Assembly: GCA_046496815.1 (NCBI GenBank)
Contig: JAWOGN010000206.1
Span: forward strand, 1-12,139
Length of the DNA: 12,139 nucleotides
Source: JAWOGN01 sp046496815
Lineage (GTDB): Bacteria; Desulfobacterota; DSM-4660; Desulfatiglandales; Desulfatiglandaceae
Direction of reading: 5' to 3'
The notes under the pieces were generated by a model. It did not search any database, was not told the origin of the DNA, and was given only the letters and a program-made list of their open reading frames with translations. Numbering within the stretch: the first letter of the stretch is position 1; every line of letters starts with the position of its first letter. Both the position numbers and the translations under genes were made by a program. Positions 6,337-12,139 of the stretch are shown one piece after another.

Positions 6337-6365
6337 ATGTTATGTCTTCTATACCGGACTGACAA
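6337..6365 (-). promoter_or_regulatory. Sigma-70-type promoter candidate for the DUF39 gene
   Basis: Minus strand: TTGTCA (five of six matches), 17 bases, TAACAT (four of six). Transcription would begin near 6330, giving a leader of about 95 bases to ATG 6235 that includes the whole hairpin element at 6262-6315. Confidence 0.4.
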
Positions 6366-6484
6366 GGATAATTTCGCTCATTCGGCAATTGAATACCGCC
6401 AATCTGTCTCGGAATGAAGCCGACAACTGCACAGGTAAGGTCGCCCAAAAATACCGTCAAAACAAGGCAATTTAAGAAGCACTC

Positions 6485-6513
6485 TTGACATGGTGCGCCC
6501 CTTCGGATAGTAA
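6485..6513 (+). promoter_or_regulatory. Sigma-70-type promoter candidate for the leader RNA/kdsA
   Basis: A perfect -35 TTGACA (6485-6490) is followed by possible -10 hexamers GATAGT (6506, 15-base spacer) or TAGTAA (6508, 17-base spacer). The -10 is poor, so the promoter is only a candidate. Transcription would start about 6518-6520, just before the first stem of the structured segment. Confidence 0.35.
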
Positions 6514-6517
6514 GTGC

Positions 6518-6667
6518 TCATCCATAAACCGGCATTTATGGACTCGCGCGATCGGCTTTCACCAAAAGATATCACAGACACGGTGTCGGCTGACCGCTGA
6601 AAGCTCCATTTAGAGAGAGCATTTGTTGATACCGGCACGGCTGACGGAGCCGTATCCGTCTTTTTTT
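6518..6667 (+). ncRNA. Candidate structured RNA (small RNA or kdsA leader), not matched to a known family
   Basis: A roughly 150-base segment with several consecutive stems. The first is CCATAAA/TTTATGG (6522-6528 with 6535-6541, six-base loop). The second is GCTTTCA/TGAAAGC (6555-6561 with 6598-6604, plus a G-U) enclosing CGGT/ACCG (6581-6584 with 6593-6596). The third is the intrinsic terminator at 6643-6667. ACGGCT (6637-6642) can instead pair with AGCCGT (6648-6653), which would compete with the terminator stem. No open frame of note occupies the segment on this strand. A right-facing terminator with no plus-strand gene between it and 5015 implies a transcript starting in this intergenic region. 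The exact 5' end is inferred from a weak promoter. Confidence 0.45.
6643..6667 (+). terminator. Intrinsic (Rho-independent) terminator upstream of kdsA
   Basis: GACGGA (6643-6648), loop GCCGTA, TCCGTC (6655-6660), immediately followed by seven T. Perfect six-pair stem and uninterrupted T-run. It is oriented rightwards and ends 74 bases before the kdsA start. Confidence 0.7.
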
Positions 6668-6712
6668 CTGTTGCTTTTTTTCCGCGAACGACGAATTGCC
6701 GAACCGTTTGAT

Positions 6713-6731
6713 CCAACAACGCTTGTTTTGG
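6713..6731 (+). promoter_or_regulatory. Hairpin covering the kdsA ribosome site
   Basis: AACAA (6715-6719) pairs with TTGTT (6723-6727) around CGC, and flanking CC (6713-6714) can pair with GG (6730-6731) of the weak Shine-Dalgarno GGTGA seven bases before the kdsA ATG. The stem is AT-rich and weak, so any effect on translation would be modest. Confidence 0.25.
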
Positions 6732-6741
6732 TGAATGCAAT

Positions 6742-7563
6742 ATGAAAAAGAATATCCAAATCGGACCGTGGTCCCTCAACGCAGACGGCCCGTTTTTCCT
6801 GGTCGCCGGGCCCTGCGTCATCGAAGATGAGGCCACCACGTTACAGGTCGCCCATTTTTTAAAAAAAATCGGAGATTCTCTTGATCTTCCGATTATTTTC
6901 AAGACTTCATATGATAAAGCAAACCGGACGTCCATTGATTCCTACAGAGGGCCCGGCATAGAAAAAGGCCTGAAGATTATTCGAAAAGTGAAGGCCGAGA
7001 CCGGACTTCCTGTGTTGTCGGATGTCCATCATCCCGAGGAGGTTGAAAAAGTAAAAGAGGTGTTGGATGTAATCCAAATTCCCGCGTTTTTGTGTCGCCA
7101 AACCGATCTCGTCCTCACTGCGGCGCGCACAGGCGTTGCGGTTAATCTGAAAAAAGGACAATTTTTATCCCCCCGAGAAATGGGACCGGCCATCGCAAAG
7201 GTGACTTCAACCGGAAATCATCGTATACTGGTCACTGAGCGGGGCACCTTTTTCGGTTATAATAACCTGGTGGTTGACATGAGATCCATTGCCATCCTGA
7301 GGGAATTCGGGTTCCCGGTCGTATTCGACGCAACCCACAGTGTTCAGCTTCCCGGTGGAAGCGGCACTTGCTCAGGCGGTCAGCGGGAATTTGTGAGCCA
7401 TTTGTCCAAGGCCGCCGTTGCTGCCGGCGCGGATGGGGTTTTTATGGAAGTGCATCCTGACCCTGCGGCTGCGCGATGTGATGGGCCGAACTCTCTACCC
7501 CTAGAAGCGCTGAGCCCCTTGTTGATGAAACTCAGGGAAATCCATCGTCTCATCAGATATTGA
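6742..7563 (+). CDS. kdsA: 3-deoxy-D-manno-octulosonate 8-phosphate synthase (KDO-8-P synthase), metal-dependent type
   Basis: Condenses phosphoenolpyruvate with arabinose 5-phosphate to KDO-8-phosphate, the first committed step to the KDO of the LPS inner core; cytoplasmic TIM barrel. The 273 residues match the family's usual length of about 265-285. Landmarks: FFLVAGPCVIE (18-28), FKTSYDKANRTS (53-64), SYRGPG (67-72), LSDVHHPEE (92-100), FLCRQTDL (116-123), ERGTFFGYNNLVVDMR (166-181), DATHSVQLPGG (196-206). Cys25, His199, Glu236 and Asp247 occupy the metal-ligand positions of the metal-dependent class (as in Aquifex); the metal-free E. coli class has Asn in place of the Cys. The start ATG has a weak GGTGA. 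It is the first gene of the LPS cluster and lies downstream of the terminator at 6643-6667. Confidence 0.95.
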   Translation: MKKNIQIGPWSLNADGPFFLVAGPCVIEDEATTLQVAHFLKKIGDSLDLPIIFKTSYDKANRTSIDSYRGPGIEKGLKIIRKVKAETGLPVLSDVHHPEEVEKVKEVLDVIQIPAFLCRQTDLVLTAARTGVAVNLKKGQFLSPREMGPAIAKVTSTGNHRILVTERGTFFGYNNLVVDMRSIAILREFGFPVVFDATHSVQLPGGSGTCSGGQREFVSHLSKAAVAAGADGVFMEVHPDPAAARCDGPNSLPLEALSPLLMKLREIHRLIRY

Positions 7564-7749
7564 ACGTATCACTTTGCTTGAGTGACCTGCCTCAAGGCAT
7601 GCTCCGAAATCACGAACAGCTATTTGAAAAGCCTAAATCCGGGACATGGAGGACGGCACATTTTGTGCGCGCTTTAAAACAAATCTATTCATGACGGACT
7701 GAATTCCAGTGCGAATGTGGGTGCGTCTTCAAAATGGGGGCGAAAGGGC

Positions 7750-8271
7750 GTGGTAAGCGAAAAGGCTTCGAGGATTCGGTTGGTTTTGCTGGATGTGGAT
7801 GGCGTTTTGACGGACGGACGAATTACCTTAAATGATCGGGGGGAGCAGACAAAATCCTTCGACGTTAAAGATGGAATGGGTCTGAAAATGCTCAAGTCTT
7901 GCGGTGTGGCCGTAGCGATCGCCACCGGGAGAAAATCGCGGGTTTTGGAGCAACGGGCCAAGGAGTTAGGGATTGAGGACGTCTATCAAGGCGTTACCGA
8001 TAAAAAGCGACTCTGCAAGCAATTAAAAACGGCCAAGGGCTTAAAAACCGAAGCAGTTTGTAGCGTGGGGGATGATCTGCCGGATCTCGGTATGTTCGCG
8101 GAATCGGGCCTTCGAATCGCCGTGGCAGATGCGGTTCGGGAGGTCTGTGAATCAGCGGACTTTATCACGACGCACAAAGGGGGATTCGGGGCTGTCAGAG
8201 AGGCATGTGAACTGGTGCTCAAAAGCCAGGGGAAATGGGAGGCGGCACTGGACGCCGTCGGCGGAAAATAG
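7750..8271 (+). CDS. kdsC: KDO-8-phosphate phosphatase (HAD family)
   Basis: Removes phosphate from KDO-8-P to give KDO, the step after KdsA. It is a capless (C0) HAD phosphatase; the family forms tetramers. In the 173-residue form: LLDVDGVLTDG (13-23) with nucleophile Asp15 and acid/base Asp17, IATGRKSR (58-65, motif II), a Lys pair at 85-86 (motif III), VGDDLPDLGMF (106-116, motif IV), and the family-typical C-terminal THKGGFGAVREACELVL (141-157). I prefer GTG 7750, which gives the usual ten or so residues before the first strand and has G-rich sequence upstream. GTG 7717 (11 more residues) is possible but has no ribosome site. The 186-base gap after kdsA holds two short palindromes, CTTGAG/CTCAAG (7577-7596) and GCACATTTTGTGC, neither with a T-run. 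Confidence 0.93.
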   Translation: MVSEKASRIRLVLLDVDGVLTDGRITLNDRGEQTKSFDVKDGMGLKMLKSCGVAVAIATGRKSRVLEQRAKELGIEDVYQGVTDKKRLCKQLKTAKGLKTEAVCSVGDDLPDLGMFAESGLRIAVADAVREVCESADFITTHKGGFGAVREACELVLKSQGKWEAALDAVGGK

Positions 8272-8273
8272 GC

Positions 8274-8303
8274 TTTACAGACCAACTTAGCCGCTGATAT
8301 AAT
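8274..8303 (+). promoter_or_regulatory. Internal sigma-70-type promoter in front of lptC
   Basis: TTTACA (8274-8279, five of six), an 18-base spacer, and a perfect TATAAT (8298-8303). This is the best sigma-70 match seen in the window. Transcription would start around 8310, almost on the lptC ATG (8312), so the transcript would be leaderless or nearly so. Confidence 0.5.
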
Positions 8304-8311
8304 AACTAAAA

Positions 8312-8884
8312 ATGTTGAAACGCCTCATCAAAAGACAATGGCCGCTGATCGGATTGGGCCTGCTTTTGGCCTCGGTCGCCTTTTTCCTTGTGAGATCGGG
8401 GAGAGATTTGATCCAAACGCCACTTCTGAGCATAATTTCGTCAGAAGAGGGGATCAAACTTAAAGACATAAGATACGCCCAAGATGATCCGGACAAAGGC
8501 GTTAAGTGGGTACTCAATGCCAGGGAGGTGACGGTCTCTGAGGACAAAAAATCGTTTATTTTCAATGATTTTAAGCTAGAAGTGGCGCCTGAGAAGCGGG
8601 CTGCCTTCAGCCTGAAAGGAAACAGGGGGGATTATTCGAGAGACACAGGAGAGATCAACTTGTGGGGGAACCTGGAGGGTTTCTCAGAAGAAGGGTACCG
8701 AATTCTCACCGAGCATCTCCTGATTAACGAAGCGAATGGGCAGATAAGTACGGATGAGCCGGTGAAGATACTCGGTCCTTTTTTTACGGTGACTGGTAGG
8801 GGTCTCTGGGTGGACTTGGAGAAAGAGAAACTTAAGATACATACAGATGTGACGACGTTTCTAAACCAGAGGTCATTGATTTGA
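8312..8884 (+). CDS. lptC: LPS export system protein LptC
   Basis: Inner-membrane bitopic component that takes LPS from the LptBFG transporter and passes it to LptA in the periplasmic bridge. It has 190 residues, the family's normal size. A positively charged start (MLKRLIKRQW) is followed by one transmembrane helix (about 11-28, PLIGLGLLLASVAFFLV). The rest is a periplasmic beta-jellyroll: strands such as VKWVLNAREVTVSEDKKSFI, KGNRGDYSRDTGEINLWGNL and GRGLWVDLEKEKLKIHTDV. Sequence conservation in LptC is low, so context counts: it lies between kdsC and lptA. No Shine-Dalgarno precedes the ATG, and a TATAAT box ends nine bases upstream. The stop codon overlaps the lptA start. Confidence 0.88.
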   Translation: MLKRLIKRQWPLIGLGLLLASVAFFLVRSGRDLIQTPLLSIISSEEGIKLKDIRYAQDDPDKGVKWVLNAREVTVSEDKKSFIFNDFKLEVAPEKRAAFSLKGNRGDYSRDTGEINLWGNLEGFSEEGYRILTEHLLINEANGQISTDEPVKILGPFFTVTGRGLWVDLEKEKLKIHTDVTTFLNQRSLI

Positions 8885-9429
8885 TGCGGCCGAATACCTA
8901 TAGCTCGACTCTATGGGTCACCATTTTCTTTTTCGGTCTTATGGCGGCTGTTTCTGTAAGTGCAGAGGCCCCAAAAAAGGAGACCGAAGACACGAAACCA
9001 AAACCGATCGTGATAAAGTCCAAAACCCTCGAGGTGGACAATGAAACGAGAGTGGTGACATTCACGGGCGATGTCAATGCGCAGAAAGATGAATTTGTCA
9101 TAGACTGCCAACAAATGCGCCTTTATTATGAAAATACTCCAAAGCAAGGGGATTCGGAGACTTCGGGAAACAGCATTGACAGAATTGTCGCTGAAGGGGA
9201 CGTCAAGATCACGCGAACCGAGGGCGGTATGGCGACTTCTAATAAGGCCATTTATTATCAGAAAGCCGAGAAACTTGTCCTTACCGGAAACCCCGTCGTA
9301 AGACAGGAAAATGATTTTGTCGAGGGGGACCGAATCACAATGTTTATTAAGGAAAATCGAACCGTCGTGGAGGGTTCTGCAAATCGGAAAGTGAAGGCCC
9401 TTATCTTTCCAAAGCGCGAAAAGAGGTAG
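8884..9429 (+). CDS. lptA: LPS transport periplasmic bridge protein LptA (OstA-like)
   Basis: Periplasmic protein that polymerises its jellyroll domains into the bridge carrying LPS from LptC to the outer-membrane LptDE. It has 181 residues with a signal peptide of about 27 (ending VSVSA, cleavage before EA). The OstA/LptA domain (about 43-165) shows its alternating short strands: SKTLEVDNETRVVTFTGDV, IDCQQMRLYYE, RIVAEGDVKITR, ATSNKAIYYQKAEKLVLTG and GDRITMFIKENRTVVEG. The start ATG 8884 overlaps the lptC stop (TGATG), implying translational coupling; a TTG one codon earlier is less likely. The lptB start follows 10 bases after the stop. Confidence 0.93.
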   Translation: MRPNTYSSTLWVTIFFFGLMAAVSVSAEAPKKETEDTKPKPIVIKSKTLEVDNETRVVTFTGDVNAQKDEFVIDCQQMRLYYENTPKQGDSETSGNSIDRIVAEGDVKITRTEGGMATSNKAIYYQKAEKLVLTGNPVVRQENDFVEGDRITMFIKENRTVVEGSANRKVKALIFPKREKR

Positions 9430-9439
9430 CCCTTCGACC

Positions 9440-10168
9440 ATGACAGCGGACATGCTCCAGGCGGAGGGCCTGGTAAAGATTTACGGCGGGAAGCGGGTTG
9501 TTGATGATGTAAGCATAAGTATCAAACGTCAGGATATTGTTGGACTCTTGGGTCCCAACGGTGCCGGTAAGACCACTACCTTCTATATGATGGTAGGGCT
9601 TACACGGCCTTTCAAAGGGAGGGTTTCTCTCGACGGCCGGGATATTACCCAGGATCCGATGTACCTGAGGGCCAGAAGGGGAATTAACTACCTGGCCCAA
9701 GAGCCGTCTGTTTTTCGGAAGCTGACGGTTGAGGAAAATCTGCTGGCTATTTTAGAAACCCTGGGCATCCGGGCCCGCGAGCGGAAAATTCGGCTCGAAA
9801 GACTTCTGAATGAGCTAAAGATCGCTCATTTGGCAAAACAAAAGGCATTGTCATTATCCGGAGGGGAGCGGCGAAGATTAGAAATTACCCGAGCCTTGGT
9901 CACTGAACCGCGATTTATGCTTTTGGATGAGCCGTTCGCGGGGATAGACCCCCTCGCCATAAATGATTTTCAGCTGATCATTCGACAATTGAAAGACCGA
10001 GGGCTGGGTATTATTATTTCGGACCACAATGTTCGCGAAACTTTGAGTGTTTGCGATCGGGCATACATCATTAATGAGGGAAAGATCATTGAGCATGGTC
10101 CACCTGAAAAGATCGTCCAAAGTCAGATTGCGCGATGTGTGTATCTTGGAGAAGATTTTTGCATGTGA
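9440..10168 (+). CDS. lptB: LPS export ABC transporter ATPase LptB
   Basis: Cytoplasmic ATPase dimer that, with LptF and LptG (not in this window), extracts LPS from the inner membrane. It has 242 residues, as usual. All ABC motifs are intact: Walker A GPNGAGKTT (38-46), Q-loop YLAQEPSVFRKLTVEENL (Gln87), signature LSGGERRR (139-146), Walker B FMLLDEPFAGIDP (159-171) with Glu164, and H-loop SDHNVRETL (His196). The QEPSVFRKLTVEENL and DHNVRETL stretches are characteristic of LptB rather than other ABC ATPases. The start ATG 9440 has AGAGG 13 bases upstream, a long spacing; it is probably coupled to lptA. Confidence 0.97.
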   Translation: MTADMLQAEGLVKIYGGKRVVDDVSISIKRQDIVGLLGPNGAGKTTTFYMMVGLTRPFKGRVSLDGRDITQDPMYLRARRGINYLAQEPSVFRKLTVEENLLAILETLGIRARERKIRLERLLNELKIAHLAKQKALSLSGGERRRLEITRALVTEPRFMLLDEPFAGIDPLAINDFQLIIRQLKDRGLGIIISDHNVRETLSVCDRAYIINEGKIIEHGPPEKIVQSQIARCVYLGEDFCM

Positions 10169-10199
10169 TGTTTCGATTGGAAGTGACGACGATTAAATC

Positions 10200-11642
10200 A
10201 TGGCATTAGAGTTAAGACAATCTCTCAACCTTTCTCAGCAGCTCATCATGACGCCTCAGCTGCAGCAAGCCATCAAGCTTTTGCAGCTTTCAAGGCTCGA
10301 GCTCCTGGAAACCATCTGTCAGGAGATGGAAACCAATCCGGTTCTGGAAGAACAACCCGTAGGGTCCACGGATGAAGAACGGAGGGCCGAGGGCGAGAGA
10401 GAGGAGGCTGCGGAAGATCCGCCGGATCTGCCGGAGGTAACCGTTGAGGAGCATGCCCGGGACGATGATTTGGACTGGGAGAGTTATATAGACGAATATA
10501 ACACCGGTTGGGCTGAATCCCCTTTTGATCAGAGAGAGGCCCCTGCTTTTGAAAGTGTCACGTCAACAAAGACCAATCTTTACTCTCATCTCACATGGCA
10601 ACTCAACATGAGCAATCTTGATGAGGCCCAGAGGGAGATCGGCGTTCACATCATTGGAAATTTGGATGAAGACGGCTATTTGGACAGCCCATTGGAGGAA
10701 ATAGCGTTAAGTGCGGGGTACCCACTGGAGACAGTTGAGGAAGCACTCAGCATCATTCAGAATTTCGATCCCATCGGGGTGGCGTCTCGTGATATGCGAG
10801 AGTGTTTGCTCATTCAGGCCAGATTTCACAATCTCGGGGGGACGATTGTTGAAAAGTTGATCATGGATCACCTGGGGGATCTTGAGGACAGGAAGTTTAG
10901 CCAGATCGCAAAAAAACTCGTGGTGCCCGTCGAGGAGGTCCTTGCGGCGGTGAGTATCCTGCAAGGGCTGGAACCAAAACCGGGCAGAAGCTATTCAGAG
11001 GATGATACGATCTACATAACACCGGATATATATGTTTTTAAAGTCGGTGATGATTACGAAATCGTCCAAAATGAGGATGGGTTACCGAAGTTGCGGATTA
11101 ATTCATACTATAAGGAAATACTTCGCAGCAAGGATTCCGTATCCGACAATGCAAAAACCTATATCCAAGAGAAGTTGAGATCGGCGGCGTGGCTTATCAA
11201 GAGTATTCACCAGCGGCAAAGAACCATTTACCGGGTGACGGAGAGTATCGTTCGGTTTCAGAGAGGTTTTCTCGACAATGGGATCACCAGGCTCAAGCCC
11301 CTGGTACTTCGGGATGTGGCTGAAGACATCCAAATGCATGAATCTACCGTTAGCAGGGTGACCACCAACAAATACGTCTATACGCCGCAAGGGGTATTTG
11401 AGCTCAAATTTTTCTTTAACAGCTCTATCAGAAGCGTCGATGGCGACGCGATAGCCTCAGAAAGTGTAAAAGAGCAGATTCGGAATATCATCAAAACAGA
11501 GAAAAAGAGGAAACCTTACAGCGACCAAGAAATATCCGAACTGTTGAAAAAGATGAACATGAGGGTGGCACGTCGAACCGTTGCAAAGTACCGGGAGTTA
11601 ATGGGTATTCTGCCGTCAAGGAGGCGAAGAAACCAATACTAA
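10200..11642 (+). CDS. rpoN: RNA polymerase sigma-54 factor
   Basis: Sigma-54 directs RNA polymerase to -24/-12 promoters and needs bacterial enhancer-binding proteins to open DNA. It has 480 residues (E. coli: 477). Region I is Gln/Leu-rich (1-50, with LSQQLIMTPQLQQAIKLLQL at 11-30). Region II is acidic and variable (about 51-110, many Glu/Asp). The core-binding domain spans about 115-310. The helix-turn-helix that reads the -12 element includes LRDVAEDIQMHESTVSRVTTNKYV (370-393). The C-terminal RpoN box ARRTVAKYRE (457-466) reads the -24 element and is perfect. The protein is complete and looks functional. It starts 31 bases after lptB with no strong Shine-Dalgarno, and the lptB-rpoN-hpf order is conserved in Proteobacteria. 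The promoter at 2752-2767 is a likely target. Confidence 0.97.
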   Translation: MALELRQSLNLSQQLIMTPQLQQAIKLLQLSRLELLETICQEMETNPVLEEQPVGSTDEERRAEGEREEAAEDPPDLPEVTVEEHARDDDLDWESYIDEYNTGWAESPFDQREAPAFESVTSTKTNLYSHLTWQLNMSNLDEAQREIGVHIIGNLDEDGYLDSPLEEIALSAGYPLETVEEALSIIQNFDPIGVASRDMRECLLIQARFHNLGGTIVEKLIMDHLGDLEDRKFSQIAKKLVVPVEEVLAAVSILQGLEPKPGRSYSEDDTIYITPDIYVFKVGDDYEIVQNEDGLPKLRINSYYKEILRSKDSVSDNAKTYIQEKLRSAAWLIKSIHQRQRTIYRVTESIVRFQRGFLDNGITRLKPLVLRDVAEDIQMHESTVSRVTTNKYVYTPQGVFELKFFFNSSIRSVDGDAIASESVKEQIRNIIKTEKKRKPYSDQEISELLKKMNMRVARRTVAKYRELMGILPSRRRRNQY

Positions 11643-11712
11643 GAAGTATCCTGAAAACGCAGGGCAAGCGCATTTCCGACGGGGACTCGGGTGAACCCGG
11701 CGTCTTGCTGCA

Positions 11713-11752
11713 GGGAGCTTCAATTTCGGATTTGCCCTCCCCAATTTTTTTT
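11713..11752 (+). terminator. Weak terminator or attenuator-like element between rpoN and hpf
   Basis: GGGAG (11713-11717) can pair with CTCCC (11737-11741) across a 19-base loop, and eight T follow after CAA (11745-11752). The stem is short and the loop long, so efficient termination is unlikely. It lies just before the hpf ribosome site and could cause partial read-through. Confidence 0.2.
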
Positions 11753-11766
11753 CAAAGGAGCAGCCC

Positions 11767-12139
11767 ATGGAAATCACTGTGACATTTAGGCACACTGAAC
11801 CAATAGAGAGTTTAAGAACCTATGCCGAGGAGAAGATCTCAAAAATAAAAAAATTTCTTGATTCACCCATGGAAGCGCATATTGTGCTTACGGTTGAAAA
11901 ATTCAGGCATCAGGCCGATGTAACTTTAAGCCTAGACGGCGCCCGGATAAAAGCGGTTGAGGAAACTGCGGACATGTATTCCGCCATTGACCAGGTGATA
12001 GACAAACTTGAGAAGCAGGTTAAAAGGCATCTGTCCAAAATAAGAAGCCGCCGGTCAGAAACGGCCAGGAGCGAAGAAAGCGACGTACTGAGGGAGTTGG
12101 ATGAGTCCACATCATTGGCCCGAGAGGAGACGGTCATAG
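11767..12139 (+). CDS. hpf: Ribosome hibernation promoting factor, cut by the right edge
   Basis: Binds the 30S decoding region and helps form inactive ribosome dimers in stationary phase or starvation. 124 codons are visible. The HPF/YfiA domain (1-95) starts MEITVTFRHTEPIESLRTYA, with KISKIKKFLDSPMEAHIVLTV, then ADVTLSLDGARIKAVEETAD, and helix MYSAIDQVIDKLEKQVKRH. After residue 95 comes a charged linker (IRSRRSETARSEESDV). Whether a second dimerisation domain (long HPF) follows cannot be seen. The start ATG 11767 has AAAGGAG at ideal spacing. It is 124 bases after rpoN, the standard neighbour in Proteobacteria. Confidence 0.92.
   Translation, partial: MEITVTFRHTEPIESLRTYAEEKISKIKKFLDSPMEAHIVLTVEKFRHQADVTLSLDGARIKAVEETADMYSAIDQVIDKLEKQVKRHLSKIRSRRSETARSEESDVLRELDESTSLAREETVI

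Noticed and set aside
6378..6935. Minus-strand 185-residue frame covering the kdsA leader and the 5' part of kdsA
   Set aside because: It overlaps a certain gene antisense and runs through the terminator and stems; the product is not recognisable.
1..12139. CRISPR array, insertion sequence, tRNA or rRNA
   Set aside because: No spaced direct repeats, transposase motifs, terminal repeats or tRNA-like T-loop sequences were seen.

Overview
The window looks like a chromosomal segment from a Desulfobacterota (former Deltaproteobacteria) Gram-negative bacterium. The main reason is the gene order kdsA-kdsC-lptC-lptA-lptB-rpoN-hpf on the right half, which builds and exports lipopolysaccharide and continues into sigma-54 and ribosome hibernation. 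A COG1900/DUF39 'homocysteine biosynthesis' protein and a very long TPR lipoprotein of the PEP-CTERM-system type also fit that group. The genus cannot be read from the sequence.

Left part (1-2767): a minus-strand TPR-repeat lipoprotein gene runs off the left edge, open for at least 797 codons. It is followed by about 360 non-coding bases. At 2752-2767, facing right, there is an exact sigma-54 (-24/-12) promoter match.

Accessory cassette (2895-5015, plus strand): a small fibronectin type III domain protein, a 72-residue protein built on repeated [D/E]RR triplets, a secreted retropepsin-like aspartic protease with a duplicated N-terminal motif, a small membrane protein and a 24-residue single-helix peptide. 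All five are co-directional downstream of the sigma-54 promoter. Their joint function is unknown.

Middle (5051-6741): the DUF39 gene lies on the minus strand. Its leader holds a near-continuous nested inverted repeat directly abutting a second palindrome. The rest of the 440-base divergent region contains a TTGACA promoter candidate, several stems and a textbook intrinsic terminator pointing right, about 75 bases before kdsA. No gene that could own this terminator lies upstream on that strand within the intergenic region, so it must end a small RNA or a leader (attenuator) transcript.

Right part (6742-12139): KdsA makes KDO-8-phosphate and KdsC dephosphorylates it. LptC, LptA and LptB are inner-membrane, periplasmic and ATPase parts of the LPS export machine. 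RpoN is sigma-54, and HPF (cut by the right edge) binds ribosomes in stationary phase. lptC-lptA overlap and lptA-lptB are 10 bases apart, so at least these are translated from one message. A strong internal promoter candidate sits so close to lptC that its transcript would be nearly leaderless.

Functional links: the right half encodes the sigma factor that the left cassette appears to use. All functional statements come from recognising sequence motifs by eye; no database search was run.
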